Shown piece after piece: positions 27,656-34,159 of a stretch of 48,481 nucleotides of DNA. A program made the position numbers and the translations under genes. How positions within the stretch are numbered: position 1 is the first letter of the stretch; each line of letters starts with the position of its first letter. Below the pieces are notes generated by a model. That model saw nothing but the letters and a program-made list of their open reading frames with translations, was not told where the DNA came from and did not search any database. This DNA is from Klebsiella pneumoniae (GTDB lineage: Bacteria; Myxococcota_A; UBA9042): the NCBI GenBank assembly GCA_945889325.1, contig CAMDBH010000020.1, positions 1-48,481 on the forward strand, given 5' to 3'.

Positions 27656-28644
27656 GCCTCTCGCGGCTAGATGACGTTGCAGGAAAACTGATGATCGCCG
27701 GTGAATACGCAGTATTGCGTCCGGGCGGTGCTTGTGTCGCGGTCGCAGTCGGGGCAGTTGTGAGCGGTGTCCTAGGCGAGGTCGCCGCCGCGCCGCGCGT
27801 TGTGTTGAGTGCTTTTGGTCACACGTCGGTGTTCGACGCCTACGATCGCGGCGACGCACGCGCTCCCGATGGGCTTGGGGCATTTGCCGCCAATGCGCTG
27901 GCTTTCCTCAGCCACCGCTATGGGGTGCGCCTGCAGAGACATTGGAATTTCGCTGTGCGCGCTGACCACAACGGCGCCAAAGTTGGTTTGGGATCGTCGG
28001 CAGCGGTCACTGTCGCGGCCATCAGAGCCGCGGTTGCCAGCAACAGTACTTCCACAATCCTAGGCGATTGGAATGCGGAGACGGTGTCTGAGTGCGCACG
28101 GCAAGTCCACAATGCAATGCAGGGATCGCGCGGAAGTGGCTATGATGTCACGACAATCGCGCACGGAGGCGTGATCGCCTACGCCCGCGGGCCCGATCGC
28201 GCAACAGAACTGCCTTGGCCGTCTGATTTACACGCGGCTGCGCTCTTTTGCGGCACGCCGTCCGCGACGCAAGCCGCTCTCGCCAGCGAACCCATTGCAT
28301 CCACAGACTTGGACGCGATTCAAACGGCCGCCGACGCAGTGCTGCAAGCGTGGTTGCACATGGATGCCCAAGCCATCTGTGCCGCGATAGGTCAAGCTGA
28401 GGCGGCTTTTGAACAAGCAGCGCACAGCAAACCGGCGCTCACCCCTGTTGCGCTTGAAACGGTGAAAAGTTTTATTCGCTCAAGGGCTTGTGTGGCCAGG
28501 ACTTCAGGCGCCGGTGGCGGCGATTGTGTGCTGGCGTTTGCCGATCGCGCGGACAAGATCGTCAAAATCGTTGCCGATTGGCGCGCGTCCGGTGGCTATG
28601 TAGCCGCCATTTTGCCCGCGGAGTTGGCGGCGCGGACAGCGTAG
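27652..28644 (+). CDS. phosphomevalonate kinase (GHMP family)
   Basis: The enzyme adds the second phosphate to mevalonate-5-phosphate. The 330-aa protein contains DVAGKLMIAGEYAVLRPGGA (about 7-26), a GHMP motif 1 typical of ERG8-type kinases. The ATP loop is AKVGLGSSAAVTVAAIRAAV (about 109-128), followed by MQGSRGSGYDVTTIAHGG and a C-terminal RTSGAGGGDCVLAFAD motif 3. The GDC in place of the usual GDG/GDA is characteristic of bacterial phosphomevalonate kinases. GTG at 27652 overlaps the decarboxylase stop. A 143-nt gap follows before the prenyltransferase gene. Confidence 0.88.
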   Translation: MSLSRLDDVAGKLMIAGEYAVLRPGGACVAVAVGAVVSGVLGEVAAAPRVVLSAFGHTSVFDAYDRGDARAPDGLGAFAANALAFLSHRYGVRLQRHWNFAVRADHNGAKVGLGSSAAVTVAAIRAAVASNSTSTILGDWNAETVSECARQVHNAMQGSRGSGYDVTTIAHGGVIAYARGPDRATELPWPSDLHAAALFCGTPSATQAALASEPIASTDLDAIQTAADAVLQAWLHMDAQAICAAIGQAEAAFEQAAHSKPALTPVALETVKSFIRSRACVARTSGAGGGDCVLAFADRADKIVKIVADWRASGGYVAAILPAELAARTA

Positions 28645-28787
28645 CGAAGCGGCCGCTTGGCCAAGCCGCTGTTTACGAACGGCCAATTTTTTGGCATAAG
28701 CAGCACAAGCAACGGATGCCAACTATTTTGCACGACCTTTCACGCCAGCCAGCCGCGCCAGTTGTCGTTGCGTTGCGGAGAACCTCA

Positions 28788-29813
28788 ATGTCTCTGGATG
28801 CTTATCTAGCACCGCATCGCCACGGTTTGGAAGTGCGGGCTGAGGCGCTGGTCGACTTTCCGCAAAAATTCGTCGCCGACGACGAGCAGCAACCCATTGG
28901 CCAAGCTCAGTTGCTGGCAATGGTGCGCGAACAGTTGCAAACGGGCGGCAAACGCTTGCGCGCGCTGCTCACGCCCGCGCTCGTCGCGGCAGCCGGGGGG
29001 CCTGTGGAGGCCGCCCGTGATTTTGGCGCGTGCGTGGAATTGGTCCACAACGGCACGCTGGTCCACGACGACATTCAGGATAACGACAGGTTGCGTCGCG
29101 GCCAGCCGACGCTTTGGACGATTCACGGCATGCCGCAGGCGATCAACGCAGGGGACGCGATGCTGGTCGGGCCGCTGGCGGCGCTCTTGATTGCGCCCCA
29201 GATCGAAGCACGCCATCGACTGGATTTAGCAAATGTTTTGGCCCATGCGCTGATGGAAACCGTGCGCGGTCAAGTGGCCGACGTCGCGCTGCACGGCACG
29301 CAGCGTCCGACGCGGCAGCAGATCGAATCTGTGCATCTCGGTAAAACGGGTCCGCTTTTTGGTGCTTGTTTTGTCGGGGCGGCGATCCTTTTGGATTTGC
29401 CTGCCGCCGCGGTGGCTTCGGCGCACGTGCTCGGCCGGCAAGTCGGCTTGGCGTTTCAAATCCGCGATGACATTTTGGATCTGGTCGGCACCAAAGGCCG
29501 CGGCGATGCCGGTGCCGACGTCCGCGAAGGCAAACTGACGTGGCCGATGCTGCTGGCGCTGGAGCAGGCGCCGCCCGAAGAAGGCGAAGAACTGCGCTCC
29601 CTTCTGCAACGCGTTGCCGTCGGGCTGCAACCCGATGATGCGGAAGTCGGCAGTTGGGTGCAATGGACGCATCAGCACCAAGGCGTTGAAATGGCCCAGC
29701 TACATTTGCAGCAAACCCTCGATCGTGCGGCTCAATTGGCGGGTGTATTTCCGCCTGCGGCTGCCGAAGTCGTCTTGGCGCTTTGTGAACGGTTGCGAGA
29801 GTTGGATAGTTAG
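28788..29813 (+). CDS. polyprenyl (geranylgeranyl or longer) diphosphate synthase
   Basis: A 341-aa trans-prenyltransferase that extends DMAPP with IPP. The first aspartate motif is DDIQD at 94-98 within ELVHNGTLVHDDIQDNDRLR; the second is DDILD in FQIRDDILDLVG. GGKRLRALLTPAL (53-65) is the IPP-binding loop. The residue five before the first Asp is Gly and the motif has no two-residue insertion, which points to a product of C20 or longer rather than a bacterial-type C15 farnesyl synthase; exact chain length is not determined by this. The ATG at 28788 has GGAG 8 nt upstream. It ends the mevalonate operon and overlaps the toxin-like gene on the other strand by 4 nt. Confidence 0.9.
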   Translation: MSLDAYLAPHRHGLEVRAEALVDFPQKFVADDEQQPIGQAQLLAMVREQLQTGGKRLRALLTPALVAAAGGPVEAARDFGACVELVHNGTLVHDDIQDNDRLRRGQPTLWTIHGMPQAINAGDAMLVGPLAALLIAPQIEARHRLDLANVLAHALMETVRGQVADVALHGTQRPTRQQIESVHLGKTGPLFGACFVGAAILLDLPAAAVASAHVLGRQVGLAFQIRDDILDLVGTKGRGDAGADVREGKLTWPMLLALEQAPPEEGEELRSLLQRVAVGLQPDDAEVGSWVQWTHQHQGVEMAQLHLQQTLDRAAQLAGVFPPAAAEVVLALCERLRELDS

Positions 29814-30178
29814 AGATACAGCAGGCCGCCGTTTCCGGCACCCCGAAGGGTGAAACCGATTTCGCCGCTGCATGTAATTTCAGACAGTTGAGAACAGTTT
29901 CTAGGTAGGATTTTTTGTCGTCGCAATCGGCGGTTGCTGACGTTGCCGCAGGTCACCCGCAGCAGCTCCGGAGGTACGCCCAACTTCTCGACGAGCGCCA
30001 CAAAATCGGCGTCTTTGCTTATCAAAACCGCGCCAATCGCCCGCGCTGCGGCAAATATCTCGGCGTCTTCTGCATCACGCAGGCCGAGGTCGCGGACGGC
30101 AAATGCATCTAGGCCGTGGTCTAAACGCAACCATTGCGCCAACTTGGGCGGCAATTGCGCATCGATCCAAAAAATCAT
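29810..30178 (-). CDS. DUF5615 PIN-like toxin candidate
   Basis: The 122-aa protein begins IFWIDAQLPPKLAQWL, with the first PIN-type Asp at residue 6. It continues HGLDAFAVRDLGLRDAEDAEIFAAARA and VLISKDADFVAL, whose Asp residues would complete the metal site; this is the DUF5615 (Mut7-C-like) pattern. Such proteins are predicted ribonuclease toxins paired with DUF433 antitoxins. The start overlaps the DUF433 stop as ATGA. The C-terminal 40 residues (from RRLRRQKIL) are within family range but end in an unusual Gly-rich stretch and run 4 nt into the prenyl synthase gene on the opposite strand, so read-through from either side is possible. Toxicity is inferred, not shown. Confidence 0.85.
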   Translation of the reverse strand: MIFWIDAQLPPKLAQWLRLDHGLDAFAVRDLGLRDAEDAEIFAAARAIGAVLISKDADFVALVEKLGVPPELLRVTCGNVSNRRLRRQKILPRNCSQLSEITCSGEIGFTLRGAGNGGLLYL

Positions 30179-30396
30179 GCGACGAGGCGATCCAAGTTGC
30201 TGCGCCGAGCGCCGAAATGCAGGCAGGCCTTGATATCTTCCGATTCTAAGTCGGGAAAATCAGCGAGAATCTCGGCTTGGGTCACACCGTCGGCCAGCAT
30301 GTCCAAAATATCGCTGACGGCAATGCGCATGCCTCGAATACACGGTTTGCCTCCGCATTGCGCCGGGTTGAAGGTGATTCGCTGTGCGTCGGACAT
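30175..30396 (-). CDS. DUF433 antitoxin-like protein
   Basis: A 73-aa helical protein of the DUF433 family. The characteristic ITFNPAQCGGKPCIRGMRIAVSDILDML (split here as ITFNPAQCGGKPC, 7-19, and IRGMRIAV, 20-27) is followed by a helix-turn-helix-like region with EILADFPDLESEDIKACLHF. DUF433 proteins usually precede DUF5615 genes, exactly as here, and are thought to bind both the toxin and their own promoter. GAGG lies 5 nt before the ATG. Confidence 0.9.
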   Translation of the reverse strand: MSDAQRITFNPAQCGGKPCIRGMRIAVSDILDMLADGVTQAEILADFPDLESEDIKACLHFGARRSNLDRLVA

Positions 30397-30542
30397 CGGA
30401 ACCTCGAAGCGCCCTCTCTGGACGGCTCACCCAATCTGCGCCGATTTGCGGGCCCCGTCAGGTGTTGAGCGCTAACTATACGATTATTCATATTTTCAAT
30501 GGCAAGTTGCTCCAGACGCGGCGGTCGTGCGGTGGGGCGCCG

Positions 30543-30578
30543 CCGCCGCCAAGTCGCCACGTCGCAACTTGGCGGCGG
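30543..30578. repeat. perfect 12-bp stem with 12-nt loop
   Basis: CCGCCGCCAAGT (30543-30554) and ACTTGGCGGCGG (30567-30578) are perfectly complementary around a 12-nt loop. The hairpin lies 15 nt downstream of the stop of the propeller protein gene read on the minus strand. It could stop transcription or protect an mRNA end, but no run of T follows on that strand, so it is not a classic intrinsic terminator. Confidence 0.55.
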
Positions 30579-30592
30579 GCTGGCTTCCGGCC

Positions 30593-32401
30593 TTAGGGCA
30601 AACACGTGTCCGCGACGCAAGTTTGTTTGTCGCCGCAAGTCAGGCCTTCGTTTTTCATCACGCCGACGATGGCGTGGTGGCAGTCCGGTGGGTCGCCAGC
30701 GTCGCAAATATCTTGCGTGCAGGGCTTTTTGTCATCGCAGTCGGCTTGTTTTTTGTCGATGCAGTCACCGGAGGTGGCGCAAGTGCAGTTGCCGAAGAAA
30801 TCGCAGCTGGCGAGCAGGTTGTCATCAAAGCCGGCAGTTGGCTGGAACGACGTGGCACCGGCGACAACCACTCCCGTTTTCGTCACTGCGATTGCGGCGA
30901 AGCCAGTACTGATATCTTTGATATTTTTCTGCCAAACCAAAAGACCGGACGGGCTTATCAACCCGATTAGGTTCTGGGTGGCGGGCTTATCGCCGGTCAA
31001 CGTGGAATAGCCCGCGACGAAATATCCGCCGTTCGGCGCGAGGACCGCGTCGTTGAAACCGTCGCCATAAACACCACCGAATGTATACTGCCACTGAATT
31101 TTATCGTTGTTATTACCGACTCGCGCGACCCACGCGTCACTTTCCCCGTAACCCGTCGGCAAATTGTCGCCGCCCCCAAAAATAGTCACGCCGTCGCTAT
31201 CAGCAAGCAATTTCCGAACAGATTGATATTTCCCAGGTTTAAAGTCCGCCAGCAATTGAGCCGAGATTTCCGCCAAATTGTCCTGAATTCTTAATAACCT
31301 AACCACCTGCCCTCCAGGCGCGATATTCGTGCCCACTTCTGCACCCACCCAGTATCCGCCGCCAACTGGCGCTTCGGTAACTGCCGTAAATATTTGGTTT
31401 TTGAACGGGCCGCCGTAGAGTTTCGCGAACTCGGTCGTGCCGCCTGACGCACTGATCTCCATCAGAAAACCCAGCCAAGCGCCTTGGCCGCATCCCGGCT
31501 CGTCTTTATGCATCCCGACCGCCACTGCGCCGCCAGCTTTGCGCGGCGCCACTGCAACCGCTTGGGCAGCGCACAGTCCCGAGCAAGGCATCACGTTGGT
31601 CTCAAATTCATTGATGATTTGACCGTTTCCGTTGACTTGGATCCCATACATACCCGCTGTGCACGCGTCCAAGTGTTGGATTGCTCCAACTGCGACAAAA
31701 TGGCCAGACGCCGTCACAGTGACGTCACTTAGATCCCACGTCTCGTTGACCTTCGTTGGCTTTTCGACAGATTTTACGGTGCCGTCTGGGCCAATTCGCT
31801 GGAGCGTGCCCATCCACTTTACGTTTTTTTCTGTCTCGGTGTGGCCGACCGCAAAGATAGTACCGTCCGGACCAACGGCAACACCATTAAGATAGTCAGT
31901 CAACGGCGTTGCCCCAATCTTGTTAGTAATCCAAAGCGCTTGCCCTTTCGGCACGCACGCACCCTTGCCGTCGCACTTTTCACCGGTCGTGCAGGCCTTG
32001 AAGTCGTCGCACAGAATTCCCTCCAGCTGCGCCGGATTCGCGCATTTCCCAGTTGCAACGTCGCATTTATCCTCGGTACAAGCATTCTTGTCATCGCAAT
32101 CCGCCGCGGAACCGCATTTGGGCGGGCCTGAATCGGCACCAGGCGCGACATCGATCGGGTTGTCCTGCACGTCCGCGCTATCGACTGGCGTCAAAACATC
32201 CGGACTGGTTGATGAATCCGCGGCATCAGAGCCGCCCGACGTCGCGTCGCCTGCGGCATCTGGCCGCGCAAAGGTGTCAGGTATTGCCTCTTTCCCCTTT
32301 AAAGGGGAAAGAGGCAATACCTGACACCAAAAATTTCCCCGCCATTGCAGGCGGTTGCGCGCACCCCATTTCTGAAACGGCCTAATCAATGCCATGGACA
32401 T
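30593..32401 (-). CDS. Cys-rich beta-propeller-like surface protein with a disrupted export signal
   Basis: A 602-aa protein. After an acidic Asp/Ser/Ala linker comes one CTxDxC-type repeat region (CGSAADCDDKNACTEDKC, about 95-112). The centre has about six sheets of the form VAVGPDGTIFAVGHT, VTVTASGHFVAVG, VLAPNGGYFVAGYST and IAVTKTGVVVAGAT, which look like blades of a beta-propeller, and a second Cys-rich repeat block ends the protein. ATG at 32401 has a perfect AGGAGGT 4 nt upstream (32406-32412). The N-terminus has a basic n-region (RPFQKWGARNRLQWRG) but no hydrophobic core. In its place a 56-bp palindrome encodes about 19 residues. Related lipoproteins in this window have a signal peptide and lipobox here, so the gene may be broken for export. 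Confidence 0.65.
   Translation of the reverse strand: MSMALIRPFQKWGARNRLQWRGNFWCQVLPLSPLKGKEAIPDTFARPDAAGDATSGGSDAADSSTSPDVLTPVDSADVQDNPIDVAPGADSGPPKCGSAADCDDKNACTEDKCDVATGKCANPAQLEGILCDDFKACTTGEKCDGKGACVPKGQALWITNKIGATPLTDYLNGVAVGPDGTIFAVGHTETEKNVKWMGTLQRIGPDGTVKSVEKPTKVNETWDLSDVTVTASGHFVAVGAIQHLDACTAGMYGIQVNGNGQIINEFETNVMPCSGLCAAQAVAVAPRKAGGAVAVGMHKDEPGCGQGAWLGFLMEISASGGTTEFAKLYGGPFKNQIFTAVTEAPVGGGYWVGAEVGTNIAPGGQVVRLLRIQDNLAEISAQLLADFKPGKYQSVRKLLADSDGVTIFGGGDNLPTGYGESDAWVARVGNNNDKIQWQYTFGGVYGDGFNDAVLAPNGGYFVAGYSTLTGDKPATQNLIGLISPSGLLVWQKNIKDISTGFAAIAVTKTGVVVAGATSFQPTAGFDDNLLASCDFFGNCTCATSGDCIDKKQADCDDKKPCTQDICDAGDPPDCHHAIVGVMKNEGLTCGDKQTCVADTCLP
32273..32328. repeat. perfect 56-bp palindrome (two 28-nt arms, no loop)
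   Basis: The left arm 32273-32300 begins GGTGTCAGGTATTGCC and ends CCCCTTT; the right arm 32301-32328 is its exact reverse complement, ending GGCAATACCTGACACC. All 28 base pairs match and pairing stops at both outer ends. It lies inside the coding frame of the propeller protein, where the signal peptide hydrophobic core would be expected. The outer arm motif (GTGTCAGGTATTG) resembles REP-type elements mobilised by Y1 (RAYT) transposases as I remember them; no such transposase gene is in the window. Confidence 0.97.
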
Positions 32402-32951
32402 TCCCACCTCCTGCCGGTTTGGCCTTGTGTGCCGGGGCCTTGCGCGGCGCACCTGCAGGCGCTGCAGCGGGCGCGGCCGCGGGCGTGCCTGCGGGCACGG
32501 CGACCACGGGTTGCGCGCCGGCGGGTGCCGGTGGTTGTTTGATTTCAGGCGATTTTTCTGGAATCGGCGCCGCCGCAGCGGCGGCAGGGGGCGCGGCCGT
32601 CGCAGGGGCAGGCGGTGTTTCCGCTGGCGCCGCAGCCGGTTCCGGCTTCTCGACGGCAGATTTCACCGCTGGCGCAGCCGCGGCAGCGGCTGGCGGCGGC
32701 GCGGGCCGCGTTACAAACCATGCCACGGCCGCGGCAATCGCCAAAAGGCCGACGATCGCCACCGGCACCAGCGGCGAACGCGGCGCGGGCAAATCCTTGA
32801 TTTCAAGCGATTTATCTAGAATCGGCGTTGCCGATTCCGCGCGGGCACGGAGACCCGCCCCTACCCCAGAAGCGCCGGATTGTTCAGCATGGAGAACCTG
32901 CGTGCCGGTTGAACTTTTCGATGAATTGGAAAGTGCTGCGGATCCCCCCCC
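32382..32951 (-). CDS. frameshifted C-terminal part of the kinase at 32861: TM segment and Ala/Pro-rich tail
   Basis: This frame is open from 32951 to its stop at 32382. It has no ATG; the only usual start codon is TTG at 32792, with no good ribosome site, so independent translation is doubtful. It encodes a Ser/Gly linker, then one TM helix (VAIVGLLAIAAAVAWFV), then about 90 residues of low-complexity Pro/Ala (PAAAPAETPP, APAGTPAAAP). Kinases of this type usually end in such a TM plus low-complexity exterior tail, whereas the kinase frame stops soon after its G8 tract. Reading one extra base at that tract would fuse kinase and tail into one protein of about 555 aa. Confidence 0.6.
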   Translation of the reverse strand, partial: GGGSAALSNSSKSSTGTQVLHAEQSGASGVGAGLRARAESATPILDKSLEIKDLPAPRSPLVPVAIVGLLAIAAAVAWFVTRPAPPPAAAAAAPAVKSAVEKPEPAAAPAETPPAPATAAPPAAAAAAPIPEKSPEIKQPPAPAGAQPVVAVPAGTPAAAPAAAPAGAPRKAPAHKAKPAGGGNVHGID

Positions 32952-34048
32952 TTAGAAATCATTGAATTTACCGGCGTCGCGATCGCCCGCGTCGCATCAA
33001 TTTCCACCACTTGCGTGGCCTCCGGCTCCGCATCCACCACGGGCACGTGCATCGGCGTCCCAGCCCACGCGCCACCCAAAATCGCCTCCAACTCCTGCCG
33101 CATCGCCTTGGCGTTCTCAAACCGCGATCGCGGATCCTTGGCCAACACGCGCTCCAGGCAGGCGACAAAACCATCCGACAGCGTTTGCTTACTGATATCC
33201 CTCACGTCCGGCGCCATTTCATTGATCTGCGCTTGCAGCAGCGCCAGTTGGTTGTCGCGCACAAACGGCAAGCGCCCCGTCACACACCGAAACATAATCG
33301 TTCCAAGCGCATACAGATCGCTGCGCCCATCCAAATTCCCGCCTTTGCACTGTTCCGGACTCATGTACGCCGGCGTCCCCAGCGCCTTGCCCGTGCCGGT
33401 CAGCTGCGAATCTTGCTTGCGCGCAATGCCAAAATCCAGTACCTTTACAACGCGTTCATCATCGCTCGCGTCCGTCAGCATGATGTTTAGCGGTTTCAAA
33501 TCGCGGTGCACCAGCGCGTGATCATGCGCCTCCGCCAGACTGCGCAGAATCGGAATCGCGATATTGAGCGTTTCGCGCTCCGTCATCGTCGTGCCGTTCC
33601 GTTCATTATCCTTGAGCAATTGCTCCAACGTCGGGCCGTTGAGCATCTCCATGACCATAAACAGCGCGCCTTCGTCCGTTTGGCCGAAATCGAAAACACG
33701 AATGGTATTGGCGTGTTTCAGCTTGGCCGTGACTTGGGCTTCCTGCAAGAAGCGCTGGATCATGCTGTCGTCGGTATCGTCCGGATCGATCGCCAGCACT
33801 TTGATCGCCACATTGTGCGAAGTCGTCATATTTTCAGCAGCATACACCGCGCCAAAACCGCCACGGCCTAAGCGTTTGCCGATCTTGTATTTGCCGGTGA
33901 CGATTTTGCCAGCTTCGTAGCTCAACGCGCCGGCCGAACTGCCGTCGCGAGCGAAGGTGGGCGCGCCGTCGTCCGGGCACGCAGAAGCGCTAGTATTCTT
34001 GCCGCATTTTGGGCAGTAGCGCGCGTTGAGGGTTACGGAATCGGACAT
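32861..34048 (-). CDS. Ser/Thr protein kinase with N-terminal zinc-knuckle (frameshifted C-terminus)
   Basis: The 395-aa product begins with a small zinc-ribbon-like knuckle YCPKCG...ACPDDG (C12, C15, C24). A eukaryotic-type kinase domain follows (about 53-320). The glycine loop is LGRGGFGAVYA (60-70), the ATP Lys is K83 in VAIKVL, the catalytic loop is HRDLKPLN (181-188), DFG is 205-207, and the activation segment GTPAYMSPEQ is at 224-233. All key residues are present. The last 30 residues after GGDPQHFP are out of character and lie beyond an 8-G tract; they look like a frameshifted end. The ATG at 34048 is chosen over TTG three codons upstream. The WD40 kinase gene is 111 nt upstream. Confidence 0.88.
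   Translation of the reverse strand: MSDSVTLNARYCPKCGKNTSASACPDDGAPTFARDGSSAGALSYEAGKIVTGKYKIGKRLGRGGFGAVYAAENMTTSHNVAIKVLAIDPDDTDDSMIQRFLQEAQVTAKLKHANTIRVFDFGQTDEGALFMVMEMLNGPTLEQLLKDNERNGTTMTERETLNIAIPILRSLAEAHDHALVHRDLKPLNIMLTDASDDERVVKVLDFGIARKQDSQLTGTGKALGTPAYMSPEQCKGGNLDGRSDLYALGTIMFRCVTGRLPFVRDNQLALLQAQINEMAPDVRDISKQTLSDGFVACLERVLAKDPRSRFENAKAMRQELEAILGGAWAGTPMHVPVVDAEPEATQVVEIDATRAIATPVNSMISKGGDPQHFPIHRKVQPARRFSMLNNPALLG
32944..32951 (-). other. G8 homopolymer at the kinase frame break
   Basis: On the coding strand the kinase codons read AAG GGG GGG GAT. Adding one G, or a ribosomal -1 slip on G GGG GGG, moves reading into the frame that encodes the TM tail at 32382. A run of this kind can change length during replication (phase variation), can slip in transcription or translation, and is also a common site of sequencing error. 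The sequence alone does not say which. Confidence 0.8.
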
Positions 34049-34159
34049 GTCGAGCAACCAAGCCGCGGAGGACCAAACTTGCGCCGCGGCCCCGCGTGCA
34101 AGAAGTGTCGATGCCTCCGCCGATTGCAGCGCAATGTTGGTGGGCTGTCAAGAGATTGC

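Noticed and set aside
28488..28787. N-terminal extension of the prenyl synthase
   Set aside because: The frame is open but overlaps the phosphomevalonate kinase; the ATG at 28788 has a good ribosome site and fits the family.
30543..30578. Classic rho-independent terminator
   Set aside because: The stem is good but no T run follows on the minus strand, so only a hairpin is listed.
32273..32328. Intrinsic transcription terminator
   Set aside because: The palindrome lies inside a coding frame and has no T run after the stem. A hairpin effect on transcription cannot be excluded, but a terminator call is not supported.
32389..32955. Plus-strand Gly/Ala-rich frame across the kinase tail
   Set aside because: It is the complement of the Pro/Ala tail; the minus-strand TM helix continues the kinase reading after one frame change.
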